A stretch of 64,000 nucleotides of DNA from CAWAND01 sp963783335. Its GTDB lineage: Bacteria > Chloroflexota > Anaerolineae > Anaerolineales > E44-bin32. The stretch covers positions 12,151 through 76,150 of the forward strand of contig CAWAND010000007.1 in assembly GCA_963783335.1 (NCBI GenBank). The letters are read 5' to 3'. Each line of letters begins with the position of its first letter. Position 1 is the stretch's first letter. This document shows, in pieces, positions 8,339-18,495 of the stretch. A program made the translations under genes and the position numbers. The notes beneath the pieces were generated by a model, which was given only the letters and a program-made list of their open reading frames with translations, was not told the origin of the DNA and searched no databases.

Positions 8339-10733
8339 CTAGCCGCCTGCTACCGGACCTTCAGGCACCCAGGCCAATACCAGCGTATCCACCGAGATGT
8401 TGGTCTTCTTCGGTTTGAGCTCGATGGTCTCCAGGTCTTCCGCTGTCGGATCGAACTTGGCTTCCAGCTCATCCGTTTCGGTTTGGAACTCCGCTTCCAG
8501 ATCCGCCAATCGACCTTGGAGCGCCTCGAGCGACTCCTCGGCGCGCCCGATGTCCTCTCGCTCCCGCGCCGTGCGCCCTACCCCCCTCGCCGCCGTCGTG
8601 GCCCGGCCCAGGGTGGTGGCGCTGATGGCCTTCCTCCCAACAAAGGCGCCGATCAGCGTCGCTCCAATGGAAATGGCGGTCTGCGTCCCCTGCGAAACCG
8701 CCTGGGCTTTCTCACGTTCGACGGCCTGTTCAGCCCGGCGAACGCGATCTTCGAGCGTTGTCAGCTTGGGTGCGTACTTCTTGCGCAGCTTTTCGACCGC
8801 CTCGTCGCGTGCCTCACGCGCCGCTTGTCCCAACCTCAGCCGGAAGGCGCCTTCGGCCTCCCCGGGATCCGAGGTGAGCTTGAGCGTCGGGCTTCGAAAC
8901 AGGCTGAGGCGCTGTGTGCTGTAGACCCAGTCCTTGAAGTCCTTCTCCCAACCGGAATAATTGTCGGCGTCGGCCCCGGCTGCCGCCAAGGGGCGATATG
9001 AGGCCTCCCCAGCCGGCGTCTTCTCCAGGTCCTTGGGGTCGAGTTCGACGAGGTTTCCCCCTTCCCAATCGACGGGCACCGCAGCTTCAGTGACAGGGAA
9101 CGTCGCCACCAGCGTTTCCGTGCTGTCGACGTCGGATTTCTTTGAACTCATAGTGAACCCGCGCCACCCCCAAAAGCTGCGGCTGATAGGTCAGCGGGGT
9201 GTTGGACGGGAGCGATCGGGCGGGGACGAAGAACTGGGGAACGTCCGGCGAGAGCGCCGGACGGGCGCCGGTCTGATCCCCGGCGGCAGGGGCTGCCACC
9301 GGGCCAGCAGCCGCCGGCTGCTCGATCTTGGCGTCGGACATGACAAGCTTAATTTGGTCTCGCGTCAACGGCCCTCGGAGATACGACATCGCCCAGCGCG
9401 TTTGAAACACAACCGGCCCCGCGTCATGCACGTTGTTCATCAAGAAAGTACGGCTCTCAAGACCCGCAAGAAGCTTCTCGAGCTCTTTCCGATCAAAGGC
9501 GGCTCCCGACTGTGCACTCAGAAGCCCATCCATCAACCGATCTCGATCACGCTCAGTTTGCAGGCGCCCGACAAACCAGGTGCCGATATTGGCCAGGCCC
9601 TTGTAATCGAGATCGACCGGGTTCTGGGTCGCCAGCACGACGCCCAGGCCAAAGGCGCGGGCCTGCTTCAGGAGAGCCAACAACGGGGCCTTCGAAGGAG
9701 GGTTGGCCACCGGTGGAAAGAAGCCAAAGATCTCGTCCATGTAGAGCATGGCCCGCAGGCTTGTGGTTCCAGACTGAGTCCGGATCCAACCCAAGACATG
9801 GTTGAGGAGCAGCGTGACGAAGAACATGCGCTCGGCGTCGTTCAGATGGGCGATGGAGAAAATCGCCACTCTTGGTTTGCCTTCCGGCGAATGGAGCATG
9901 CCGCCGACGTCCAACGGCTGGCCCTCCAGCCAGGCTGAGAAGCCAGGCGCGGCCAACAAGTTGTTGAGCGCCATCACCAACCCAAAGCGGTCTTTGGACG
10001 GGTAGAAATCCTCCAACTTGAGAACCCCAACCTGCTCAAACGGCGGGTTCTGTACGCCCTCGATCAACCCGGCGATATCTAATCCTTCCCCCTGATCCCA
10101 CGCATGGCTGATCAGCGTCGAAAGCAGAATATGCTCTCGGCTCTGGATGGGGTCGGCGTCGATCCCCATCAGCCCCAGCAAACCGCTGACCGTGCTGCTG
10201 ATGCGATCCTGCAGCAGCTCCAAGTCGTCGAGGATGGCCGCTTCGGGTACGTCGAAGGACTTGAGGACGGATACCGAGAGTCCGATGCTGCTTCCCGGTG
10301 TGTAGATGGCAAACTCAGCCGCCTGCTTTAACTTGGCAATGCGCTCGCCGCTCTCCCCCCACAATTCGAGGCCCTTCTTCCAGAGGTCCGCTTGCTGGGC
10401 GGCGAAAGCTTCCAGGGTGAGGTCCTTCTTGCGTGCATCGTCAGGGTTGACCCAGGGTTGGAAGTCTTCCGGCTTGAGGTCCGGGAAGGTGAGCATCAAG
10501 TTGGTGAGATCCCCCTTGGGATCAATCACGATAGCCGGGATTCCATCGATGGCGGCTTCTTCCAGGAGATCTATGCCCAGGCCGGTCTTGCCGCTGCCGG
10601 TCATCCCGACGCAAAGCGCATGAGTGACCAGGTCGCGCGAGTCATACAGAACAAGTTCGTCCAGCAGTTCTGAGCGCGCAACGTCGAAGCGCTTGCCGAG
10701 GTAGAAGACGCCCAGTTTCTCGTAATCCTGCAT
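8339..10733 (-). CDS. HerA-like ATPase, frameshifted, with C-terminal coiled coil
   Basis: Member of the HerA/FtsK-type ATP-binding (DUF87-like) family. With the ATG at 10733 as start, Walker A is GMTGSGKT at residues 43-50, Walker B is LYMDEIFGF, and ATQNP is the sensor-like motif. The first frame closes after LLGVARVHYEF; removing one base at about 9138-9143 (an A-run on the coding strand) joins it to the minus-strand frame ending at 8339, giving a single protein of about 800 residues. The second part has a long coiled coil, a Gly/Ala-rich segment (SIGATLIGAFVGRKA) and a second coil. The role is probably DNA or vesicle remodelling but is not known for this subgroup. Confidence 0.8.
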
Positions 10734-10739
10734 GGCCAA

Positions 10740-11139
10740 TTCCTTGGAGGTGAGGTGGACCCGAAAGGCTTGTGTCGGTTGGGGCCCGTGGCGATCGTTC
10801 CCAGTGCTGGTCTACTTATAGCCGAAAATGCGTGGTTTGGCACGCAGAGCAGGGCGGATTGGGCTGCCAGCCTGCGGCCGGCGCTGGCTTTTTTGCTTTG
10901 GATCCGAGTGCTTTCTTGAGCACGGCGGTCTTCTTTGTCTACCCCCCTTCAGGCCCCCCTTGTCAAAGGGGGTCTTGATTTCACCGGAGCCCGACCGCCC
11001 GACCGGAGAGGGCCTTCTCCTGCCTGTCATTTCGAGCCCTTCGGCCTGGTTGAGCGGAGGGAGCGGATCGCGCTTCGGATGCAGTCGGTGTTGGGCGAGT
11101 TCGACTAAGCAGTGCCAATTCTATCTTGGACTGGTGGAC
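10740..11139. other. 400-bp intergenic region without gene
   Basis: Holds a GC hairpin (CCCCCTT/AAGGGGG at 10955-10972, followed by TCTTGATTT) that may end a transcript, plus stretches of repeat-like sequence. I see no coding frame that resembles protein. Confidence 0.5.
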
Positions 11140-11931
11140 TCACTGACTCTTCAAGCCGCCGTCCTCAACTCCTACGGGTTGTGAACTGGCATCTTTCACC
11201 TGTCGCATGATGACGATCCCCACGGTTGTGAAGAACACGATGTAGGCAGCGGATACGATAATCATCAAAGACGTGACGCTTTCGCCACCCGCCGTGCCAG
11301 TGCTCAGGAACGCTGCAAAGTTGCCGAGTCCATGACAGATGACCAAAGGCCAGATCAGACCCCCCTTCAAAGCCATAGCGGCAAAACAAAAGCCAATCGC
11401 CAGGGCATAGGCGATCTGCACCCCGGCATAGAGTGGACTCGATATTCCACCCAATGCGTTGAGGGCATGGGAGAATCCAAAGAAGGCCGTGGAAGCCAGC
11501 ACGGCGGTCCAGGCTCCGCGCGGCAGAAAAGCGCGCAACATCAGCCCTCTAAAAATCGTCTCTTCGGCAAACCCAGAGAGCAGGCCCAGAAGCAGGATGT
11601 TAAGCACGGCGGAAACGGTGTCTACCGCGACACCCAATCTGATGTTGACAATCAGATTACCGATCACCAACACCAACGCTGGGGCATAGATCAGCAGATC
11701 ACGGGAAGATGAGGCCGGACGATAACCAATCCCTTTCCACCAGTGGATCGCTGATATGAGGACCGTCAAAACCACCACCAGAATGACTTCTCCGTAGATC
11801 AGGAAGTTGGCCGGTGGCAGGTTGGCAATCCTTGATGCAACCACAGCCAATGCTCCAGAAGAGAACAAGAGCAAGATCAGCAGGAAACTGAACAGAACGG
11901 GTCGGTTTTCAGCAAAGCGAGCGCGGGCCAT
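11140..11931 (-). CDS. CPBP-family intramembrane metalloprotease
   Basis: 263 residues with about seven or eight hydrophobic helices. The family motifs are all present: EETIFRG (motif 1, the two glutamates), FGFSHALN (motif 2, His) and HGLGNF (motif 3). These are the metal and catalytic residues of the Rce1/CPBP (type II CAAX-like) proteases. The start at 11931 follows AAAAGGAA. Substrate unknown; bacterial members include bacteriocin self-immunity proteins, but nothing bacteriocin-like is adjacent. Monocistronic. Confidence 0.88.
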   Translation of the reverse strand: MARARFAENRPVLFSFLLILLLFSSGALAVVASRIANLPPANFLIYGEVILVVVLTVLISAIHWWKGIGYRPASSSRDLLIYAPALVLVIGNLIVNIRLGVAVDTVSAVLNILLLGLLSGFAEETIFRGLMLRAFLPRGAWTAVLASTAFFGFSHALNALGGISSPLYAGVQIAYALAIGFCFAAMALKGGLIWPLVICHGLGNFAAFLSTGTAGGESVTSLMIIVSAAYIVFFTTVGIVIMRQVKDASSQPVGVEDGGLKSQ

Positions 11932-11976
11932 GTGTTTTTCCTTTTACAGATCCCATTGATATCGCGGGTTGGCGAG

Positions 11977-12160
11977 TCATCCTTCGTGGCCAACGTAGAC
12001 CAATGTTGACCGATCGAAGCCCAGCCGCTTGAGCTGAGCGACCGGGAGAATCCACGCCATCAGTTCACCAACCTGGCCAATCCTAAGCGATCAGTCGTTT
12101 GCCTGCCAGGTCTCCCAATCGTTCCAGCGAATTGAAAATTGGATACTGGGACGACAGCCC
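11977..12160 (-). pseudogene. Possible short degraded gene fragment
   Basis: On minus, a protein-like stretch ends at 11977 (LPVAQLKRLGFDRSTLVYVG...). Upstream, after a single-base shift near 12088, it continues as FNSLERLGDLAGKRL. Neither piece has a clear start. It may be a small gene carrying one more inserted base or a remnant of a larger one. The whole 11932-12336 interval otherwise holds nothing I can support. Confidence 0.25.
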
Positions 12161-12336
12161 AGCTCTCAGGAGTCCTGGACGCCAGCGGACTGCCTCACCC
12201 AGCAAACCGTGGCCGTATGGTCCACCCAACTGAGCGATGGCTCTTGCCCTTGCATGCCATGGCGAGGCGGCTGACGGCTTGGCGCTCCGCGGTGGTACAA
12301 GCCGGCTATGGTCCCCTGCAGGACTCCGGGGGGACA

Positions 12337-13401
12337 ATGACTCTGATGCCGCGTAGGCAACGAAGGACCTCAGCCTGGCGCCGGACGCTGGTTGCCGGCT
12401 TCATTCTGATGCCAATTGTGATTTTTTTCACATTTGGCCTGCTGGTCGTGTCCAGCCATGCCATGTTCGGCGCCGATGAGCCCGGGCTGTTCAACGCGCT
12501 GGATTCTGTGATGATCAACGCTGGCCTGCTCGACCCACCTGTTCCAACCGTCCCGACCGCACTCCCCAGCCCCACGTCGTCCCCCACCGTCTACGTTCCG
12601 CCCGTCTTTGAATCGCTGGACCTGGGCGCCGGCCAGCCGGATACGCTCACCCCCAGCCCTTCACCAAGCCCGACGGTGAGCAGCTCGCCGACGCCAAGCG
12701 AGACCCCCACGCCGACCGACACGCCCACCGAAACTTTCACCCCCACCTGGACGCCATCTCTCACCCCCAGCCAGACGGCGACCCCCACACCAACCAATAC
12801 ACCCTGGCCAACATGGACTCCCTCCCACACGCCGGTCCCGCCGACCAGAACGCCGGTGCCGCCCTCCAGCACCCCTCTCCCCACCGACACGCCCTCCGGG
12901 CCAAGCCTCACCCCGAGCGCCACCCTGCCGCCGACCGCCGGCCCGTCACCGACCAGCCTGCCCTCGGCCACGCCCAGCGCATGTGCCATCGTCCTCAACA
13001 CCGGCTTCGAAGGCCAGGTGGCCTCCCTCATCAACGGCGCTCGGGACGATCATGGCCTCGGCGCACTGAGCGTGCAGTCCCAACTGCGCGCCGCGGCCCG
13101 GGTGCAGGCGACCGACATGGCCTGCAACCATTTCACCGGTCATACTGGCTCCGATGGTTCAAGTGTGCGTGATCGTGTTGAAGCCCAGGGCTACAGTTGG
13201 TCCTGGATCGGAGAGAACTTCTACGTCACCCACGACACGGTCACCGGCCCGCAAACGGCCTTCAACTGGTGGATGAACAGCACGCCGCATCGGGAGAACA
13301 TCCTGGGCGCCTCCTATACCGAGTTTGGCGTGGGCTATGTATATGGGCCGGACAGCGACTACGGCGGCTACTTCGTGGTCGTCTTCGCCAGGCCCAAGTA
13401 G
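12337..13401 (+). CDS. Membrane-anchored CAP (SCP/PR-1) domain protein
   Basis: 354 residues. The N-terminus is basic (RRQRRTSAWRR) and leads into one membrane helix at about 20-42. A long Pro/Thr/Ser linker (about 70-210) follows, ending in a CAP domain (about 213-354) with the signatures HFTGHTGSDG, IGENFY and WMNSTPHRENIL, including the conserved His and Glu residues of the CAP cleft. ATG at 12337 is chosen because GGGGGGA precedes it and the membrane segment begins soon after; an in-frame start at 12139 would add an unlikely tail. Outside-facing; function of bacterial CAP proteins is largely unknown. A Rex-like palindrome falls inside the coding sequence at 12416-12433. Confidence 0.85.
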   Translation: MTLMPRRQRRTSAWRRTLVAGFILMPIVIFFTFGLLVVSSHAMFGADEPGLFNALDSVMINAGLLDPPVPTVPTALPSPTSSPTVYVPPVFESLDLGAGQPDTLTPSPSPSPTVSSSPTPSETPTPTDTPTETFTPTWTPSLTPSQTATPTPTNTPWPTWTPSHTPVPPTRTPVPPSSTPLPTDTPSGPSLTPSATLPPTAGPSPTSLPSATPSACAIVLNTGFEGQVASLINGARDDHGLGALSVQSQLRAAARVQATDMACNHFTGHTGSDGSSVRDRVEAQGYSWSWIGENFYVTHDTVTGPQTAFNWWMNSTPHRENILGASYTEFGVGYVYGPDSDYGGYFVVVFARPK

Positions 13402-13539
13402 TTTAAATCATCATCTGATCCTCATGCAGTCGCCACCGCCATCGACACCTCTTGCCGTGATGTGATAGGCGGACCGCGGGGGAGATCGCCGACCCGTCCT
13501 GAACCCCCCGGGCATCCATCTGGTCCGGTTGATGTCAGG

Positions 13540-13545
13540 TACAAT
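13540..13545 (+). promoter_or_regulatory. -10 element before ychF
   Basis: TACAAT, 32 bp before the start codon; no good -35 element is visible. Confidence 0.3.
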
Positions 13546-13577
13546 CTGCGGCAGCAGCCCATCGAGAGGCCATCCGC

Positions 13578-14678
13578 ATGACCCTGACCATCGGCATCGT
13601 CGGCCTGCCCAACGCCGGGAAGAGCACCACCTTCAACGCGCTGTCTCAAACACAAAATGCCGAAGTCGCCGAGTATCCCTTCTGTACGATTGAGCCCAAC
13701 CGCGCCGTCGTCCCTGTCCCCGATCCCCGCCTGGAGCAGCTCCAATCGCTGACAGGGGTCCCGCACAGCTTTCACGCCACGATCACATTCGTCGATATCG
13801 CCGGGCTGGTCCCCGGGGCAAGCCGAGGCGAGGGCCTCGGAAACCAGTTTCTTGCCCACATCCGCGAGACGGATGCCATTCTGCACGTGGTGCGCTGTTT
13901 CGAGGCGCCCAACGTCGCTCGCCTGCAGGCGGATTCAGATCCCCTGGAGGACATCCAGATCGTGACAACGGAGCTGTGCCTGGCGGACCAGGCCCAGCTT
14001 GATCGTAAGATCGAACGCCTCGAGAGCGAGGTCAAGGGCGATCGCGATCTGCTGCCGAGGCTGGAAACCGCTCGGCAGCTGAGTCAACATCTGGGCGCGG
14101 GCCAACCCGTGCGCACCTTCGAAGCAGCTGATGCCCACGCCCTGGCAGCCTTGATCGACGAACTCAGCCCGCTGACGGCCAAGCCGGTGATCTACGCCGC
14201 CAATGTCGCCGAGCTCGAGTCGGAGATCGACCAGGGGTGCGTCGACAAAGTCCGCCAGGCAGCCCACCGAGACGAAGCCCAAGTTTTCGAAGTACGTGCC
14301 CGATTGGAGGCTGATCTGGCCGGCAGCAGCGACGAAGAGCGGGGGGAACTGCTGGAGATCGCCGGGCTCGAGCACAGCGGCCTGCAGCAGATCGTCCGCC
14401 AAGCCTACCAGCAGCTGGGACTGATCAGCTTCTTCACCATGAATGAAAACGAAGTGCGCGCCTGGACGGTCGAAGACGGCGCCACGGCCTACGAGGCCGC
14501 CGGCAAGATCCACACCGACTTTCAACGCGGTTTCATCCGGGCCGAGGTGTGTCCCTTCGAGACCCTCGTCGCCCTGGGAAGCTGGGCCGAGGCCCGAGCC
14601 GCCGGCAAGCTCCAGGTGGAAGGCAGGGACTACGCCGTGCGGGACGGGGATATTCTCCTTTTCCGCTTCAACGCCTGA
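13578..14678 (+). CDS. ychF: YchF/OLA1-type P-loop ATPase
   Basis: 366 residues, the usual length for YchF. G1 is GLPNAGKSTTFNAL near residue 8 and G3 is DIAGLVPGAS. The G4 position reads NVAE rather than NKxD, which is the hallmark that makes this Obg-family protein prefer ATP. A central coiled-coil insertion and a C-terminal TGS domain (FFTMNENEVRAWTV to ALGSWAEARAAGKL) complete it. YchF binds ribosomes and takes part in redox and stress responses. Monocistronic; no neighbour suggests a special role. Confidence 0.96.
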   Translation: MTLTIGIVGLPNAGKSTTFNALSQTQNAEVAEYPFCTIEPNRAVVPVPDPRLEQLQSLTGVPHSFHATITFVDIAGLVPGASRGEGLGNQFLAHIRETDAILHVVRCFEAPNVARLQADSDPLEDIQIVTTELCLADQAQLDRKIERLESEVKGDRDLLPRLETARQLSQHLGAGQPVRTFEAADAHALAALIDELSPLTAKPVIYAANVAELESEIDQGCVDKVRQAAHRDEAQVFEVRARLEADLAGSSDEERGELLEIAGLEHSGLQQIVRQAYQQLGLISFFTMNENEVRAWTVEDGATAYEAAGKIHTDFQRGFIRAEVCPFETLVALGSWAEARAAGKLQVEGRDYAVRDGDILLFRFNA

Positions 14679-14742
14679 TCCGGCCGCGCCCTTCGCCCCC
14701 CATGCTGCCACTCCTAACGAACGACCCATGCCACGCCACTAT

Positions 14743-14758
14743 TTGTGAATTTTCACAA
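14743..14758. promoter_or_regulatory. Rex-type palindrome with short spacer, copy 2
   Basis: TTGTGAA-TT-TTCACAA, perfect arms with a 2-bp instead of 4-bp centre. It sits just upstream of the extended -10 (TGgTATGAT, 14779-14787) of the MFS gene, where a repressor or activator could act. Confidence 0.45.
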
Positions 14759-14778
14759 GCGGCCTTTGCCGGCATCGA

Positions 14779-14787
14779 TGGTATGAT
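14779..14787 (+). promoter_or_regulatory. Extended -10 of the MFS gene
   Basis: TGGTATGAT with no recognisable -35; about 75 bp before the ATG at 14863. Confidence 0.4.
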
Positions 14788-14862
14788 CCAGCCTTCATTT
14801 ATCGGCCACCATGGCCCGACATTTGAACCACGATGGTTGCGGTGAAGTAACCGAGGCACAGC

Positions 14863-16101
14863 ATGTTAGCCCGACTGAAATCCACCTACTACGACTATCC
14901 AGACCGCTTCTGGGTCCTGGCCGGCGCCGGCTTTATCGACAACATCGGCCGGACAATGGTGTTCCCCTTCTTCGCCCTGTATGTCACCCAGAAGTTCTCG
15001 GTGGGGATGACCGAAGCCGGTGTGCTGCTGGCCGTGTTTTCCGTGTCAGGTTTCATCGGAAACCTGGTGGGCGGCGGCCTGACCGATCGCTTTGGTCGCC
15101 GGAGGATGATCCTCATCGGCCTGGTGATCAGCGCCGCCAGCAGCATCAGCATGGGCCTGGTCAATGATCTGAGGGTGTTCTTCTTCCTGGCTGCCTTTGT
15201 CGGCTTCCTGTCCGATATCGCCGGTCCGGCTCGCGCCGCCATGGTGGCCGATCTGCTGCCCGAAAAACAGCGCAGCGAAGGCTTTGGCATCATGCGTGTG
15301 GCCAGCAACATGTCATGGATCATCGGCCCGACCATGGCCGGCCTGCTCGCCCTGCAGAGCTACCTGCTGATCTTCATCGCCGACGCTGTGCTGAGCTTGA
15401 TCACAGCCGTTATCGTCTACCGCGCCATCCCGGAGACCATGCCCGCCCACCCGGAGTCCAGCCAGCCGGAAGACATGCGATCGACGTTCATCGGTTATAC
15501 CCGGGTGCTGGCGGACAGAAGCTATCTATGGTTTCTGAGCATTGTCGGGCTCATGAACCTGGTCTACATCCAGCTCTACAGCACCTTCTCGGTCTATCTG
15601 CGGGACGCTCACGGCATCGGGCCGCAGGGATACGGCCTTTTGATGACCCTCAACGCCAGTCTGGTGGTCGTGGCGCAATTCTGGGTCACGCGGCGCATAC
15701 GGGAGCGCCCGCCCCTGCTGATGATGGCCGTCGGAAGCGCGCTTTACACCGTGGGCTTCACACTGTTCGGGGCTGTCTCAACCTACGGGCTGTTCGTCGT
15801 GGCGATGATGGTGGTCACGCTGGGAGAGATGGTGGTCATTCCCGTTTCCCAGGCCCTGGCCGCCTGGTTCGCTCCCGAGACGATGCGCGGGCGGTACATG
15901 GCGGTCTTCGGGCTCGCCTGGGATCTCCCCGGTGCCATCGGCCCATGGGCAGCCGGAATGGTCTTGGATAGCTACGATCCGCGCTGGGTCTGGTGGATCG
16001 GCGGCAGCTTGTCTTTCGCCGCCATTCTTGGCTTCATCCTGCTGCACGCTGCCTCGCACCGCCGGCTGGAAGCCGCAGAAAAGGAGCCGGCTGTCGGCTG
16101 A
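14863..16101 (+). CDS. MFS transporter
   Basis: 412 residues with 12 predicted membrane helices. The loop between helices 2 and 3 carries the MFS motif A (GGGLTDRFGRRRMILIG). The overall look is that of a DHA1-type drug or metabolite exporter (tetracycline/multidrug group). Substrate cannot be told. It has its own promoter with a Rex-like palindrome upstream and is convergent with the transglutaminase operon 24 bp downstream. Confidence 0.9.
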   Translation: MLARLKSTYYDYPDRFWVLAGAGFIDNIGRTMVFPFFALYVTQKFSVGMTEAGVLLAVFSVSGFIGNLVGGGLTDRFGRRRMILIGLVISAASSISMGLVNDLRVFFFLAAFVGFLSDIAGPARAAMVADLLPEKQRSEGFGIMRVASNMSWIIGPTMAGLLALQSYLLIFIADAVLSLITAVIVYRAIPETMPAHPESSQPEDMRSTFIGYTRVLADRSYLWFLSIVGLMNLVYIQLYSTFSVYLRDAHGIGPQGYGLLMTLNASLVVVAQFWVTRRIRERPPLLMMAVGSALYTVGFTLFGAVSTYGLFVVAMMVVTLGEMVVIPVSQALAAWFAPETMRGRYMAVFGLAWDLPGAIGPWAAGMVLDSYDPRWVWWIGGSLSFAAILGFILLHAASHRRLEAAEKEPAVG

Positions 16102-16125
16102 GGCCTGGAGGCGGACAGGCCCTGG

Positions 16126-18495
16126 TCAGCTCCAATCCGCCGGCGCCTCTCCCGGCACCAGCGGCTCCGATCGTTGGCCCGGGAACCGCATCAAGAGCCC
16201 CAGCCAAATCAGCTTGAGCGCCAAACCTATCCACTGAGATCTCGCCGCCGACAGCGCCGATCGGCCAGGCTGCTCCGGGCCGTAGATTGTCTCCACGTAG
16301 AGGCTGACCAAGTCATCCAGCTGCGACTGGGCCCGGCGACGGATGCTTCGGGCGGGCTCACCTTGTGCCCCGCGCAGAATGGCGGTTCGGGCGCGCGCCT
16401 GGAATTCTTGGGGCGTGTCGCCGACATGAAGCGGCACCTTAAGCCACTGGCCTGCCAGCCAGCGCGTCCGCGCCATCAGCCGGTGGACCTGCGCTGCTGG
16501 CGGCATGCGTCGAAGGCGAACCTGGTCGCCAAGCACAGCCATCGATCCCAGCCCGCCCGCCACAGCCAGCGTCAAGAAGAGGAACAGAACGGCCCTCCCC
16601 ACCGAACCGGAGGGCGCGGCCGCGCCTCCCGCCGCCTCGCCACCCCCCGGCGAGCCGGTGGATGAACTGCTCACGGACGCCTGACCGCGCTCCAGGGGCG
16701 GTCTGCCAGCAGTGGGTTCGAAGGGAACCCATCCATAGGCGGGGAAGTAGACCTCGACCCAGGTGTGCGCGTCGGCGGCCGTCACGACATAGCGCAGCGA
16801 TCCATCCTGAAGCTCCGTCGATTGCCCGGAAGCGTAGCCGACGGCGATCCGGGCGGGGATGCCAGCCGCCCTGGCCAGCACCACCATGGCCGAGGCGTAG
16901 TAGTCGCAGTAGCCCGTCTTCAGATCGAAGAGAAAGTAGTCCACAATATCGCCATCGATCGGAGGCTGCGGCACGTCGAGCGTGTAGGGGAAGGTTCGAA
17001 GGTAGGTTTCGATGGCCAGGGCGCGGTCGTAGACCGTCGGCTGGGTGGCGGTCAGATCCCGCGCCAGCCCGATCACCTCGGCCGGGATCCCATCCGGCAG
17101 CCGCACGTAGCGCGCCTGCATCCAGGGCGGCAAGCTGGCCGCCGCCTGGCGCAGCTCCTGGGGCGTGGTGACGGGCCAGGCCGAGGAGGCGTCGTAGTCG
17201 CCTCCGGTCGCTGTCACACCAAAGGCATCCAGTCCCGGCGTTCGCCAGGCGACGACGAAGTCATGATCCATGCCTATCAAGCCGCCGGCAGTGAAGACCT
17301 TCCCCCCCTGGGGCACGAGAAAGTGAACCGCCTGCCGCACCTCGACATGATGGATGGGCAGCGTTGGCTGGACCTGTTCCCCCGCAAGAAACGCCTGGCG
17401 GGTGACGGTACTCGTCTGCCAACCGTGGCCGGTGTACTGATCGTAGGTTGCTGTGCGCCAATAGTACGGCGGAGGCGATGGAAGCCCGGCAATCGGCTTG
17501 ACCGTCACCTCCATCACCTTTTCGTGCGAGAGTTCGGGGCCCGACCCGATCAGATGTCGGTTGGGCAGGCCGGGGTTTTCCAATCCTCTTCCGGCCGGCC
17601 CGGACACGCGCCCCGATTCCACCCCCAAGGATCGGGCCAGACCCTGGTCGGGCTGGGATGCTGCTTGACGCCAGCTTCGATACTGTTCGATCCAGGTTTC
17701 CAGCGAAACGTCGGGGGCGGCTGCTCCCAGCAGGGCCAGGGTCACCGCCAGTGGCAGCACCAGGCGCGCCAGTTGCAGGGCCAGACCCTCGGGCAAGTCG
17801 ACGTAGCTCGAAAGCGCCCTGCGCTCGACGGGTGCCTGGGCGCCGAATGCCAGGCTGGTCAACATGCCGACCAGGGCCAGCATAATGGGCAGAACCGGGC
17901 CAGCCGCATAGGCTTCGGCCGCCAGCAGGGTGATCAAGCCCGGAAGCACGGCCAGCAGCGGCCTTTCTTCCCGCCGTCCGCACCAGCCTGCCCAGGCAGC
18001 CAACACCCAAATCAAGCTGCCCCATACCGTTGCCGCTGCGACCGGATCGTAGAAGGGGTCTCCGCGCAGACCCGATGCCGCCCACGCCCCGACCCTGGAT
18101 CCCAGCACGCTCAGCGAAACCCCCAGCGCCTGCAAATCAGCCACCAAGGGTGAGAGATCCGACAAGCGGGCGGGGTCCGGCCAGCGCAGCGCAGACGACA
18201 GACCCAGATCCCAGGCAGCCCGAATCAGGTGCACCTCCAGGCCGCCCACGCGAATGATCACGCTCCCCACAGCCGCTGCCAGCAGGATGGCGCCGGCCGG
18301 CAAGCGGCGAAGGCGTGTCCCGGCAAATGCCCAGCCGAACGCCAGGCCCACGGCACCCATCAGAACATCGAAGGCGGGATCCAAGCCCTTGACCACGTCC
18401 GCCAGCCCAAATCCCAGCGCAGCGACCGAGAGCGCCAGGCCCGCCAAGAGGCCGATGGCTCCGAAGGGAATGCGGCGCGCACTCTGCAGGCTCAT
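16126..18495 (-). CDS. TgpA-type membrane transglutaminase
   Basis: 789 residues from the ATG at 18495, which overlaps the DUF58 stop as ATGA. The N-terminal third is a bundle of membrane helices, followed by an extracytoplasmic transglutaminase-like domain with Cys in KTGYCDYYAS, His in ADAHTWVEVYFP and the acidic position in PFEPT. A further membrane helix and a C-terminal cytosolic DUF4129-like segment follow. It belongs with the MoxR and DUF58 genes upstream as one operon. The trio is widespread and thought to act at the envelope; the cross-linked substrate is unknown. Confidence 0.9.
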   Translation of the reverse strand: MSLQSARRIPFGAIGLLAGLALSVAALGFGLADVVKGLDPAFDVLMGAVGLAFGWAFAGTRLRRLPAGAILLAAAVGSVIIRVGGLEVHLIRAAWDLGLSSALRWPDPARLSDLSPLVADLQALGVSLSVLGSRVGAWAASGLRGDPFYDPVAAATVWGSLIWVLAAWAGWCGRREERPLLAVLPGLITLLAAEAYAAGPVLPIMLALVGMLTSLAFGAQAPVERRALSSYVDLPEGLALQLARLVLPLAVTLALLGAAAPDVSLETWIEQYRSWRQAASQPDQGLARSLGVESGRVSGPAGRGLENPGLPNRHLIGSGPELSHEKVMEVTVKPIAGLPSPPPYYWRTATYDQYTGHGWQTSTVTRQAFLAGEQVQPTLPIHHVEVRQAVHFLVPQGGKVFTAGGLIGMDHDFVVAWRTPGLDAFGVTATGGDYDASSAWPVTTPQELRQAAASLPPWMQARYVRLPDGIPAEVIGLARDLTATQPTVYDRALAIETYLRTFPYTLDVPQPPIDGDIVDYFLFDLKTGYCDYYASAMVVLARAAGIPARIAVGYASGQSTELQDGSLRYVVTAADAHTWVEVYFPAYGWVPFEPTAGRPPLERGQASVSSSSTGSPGGGEAAGGAAAPSGSVGRAVLFLFLTLAVAGGLGSMAVLGDQVRLRRMPPAAQVHRLMARTRWLAGQWLKVPLHVGDTPQEFQARARTAILRGAQGEPARSIRRRAQSQLDDLVSLYVETIYGPEQPGRSALSAARSQWIGLALKLIWLGLLMRFPGQRSEPLVPGEAPADWS

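Noticed and set aside
12660..12960. Coding repeat or CRISPR-like array
   Set aside because: It is a Pro/Thr-rich linker of the CAP protein with codon-level repetition; no spacer-repeat pattern. No CRISPR array was found anywhere in the window.
16765..18153. 462-codon plus frame inside the transglutaminase gene
   Set aside because: Arg/Gln/His-rich, no domain; the minus gene is complete.
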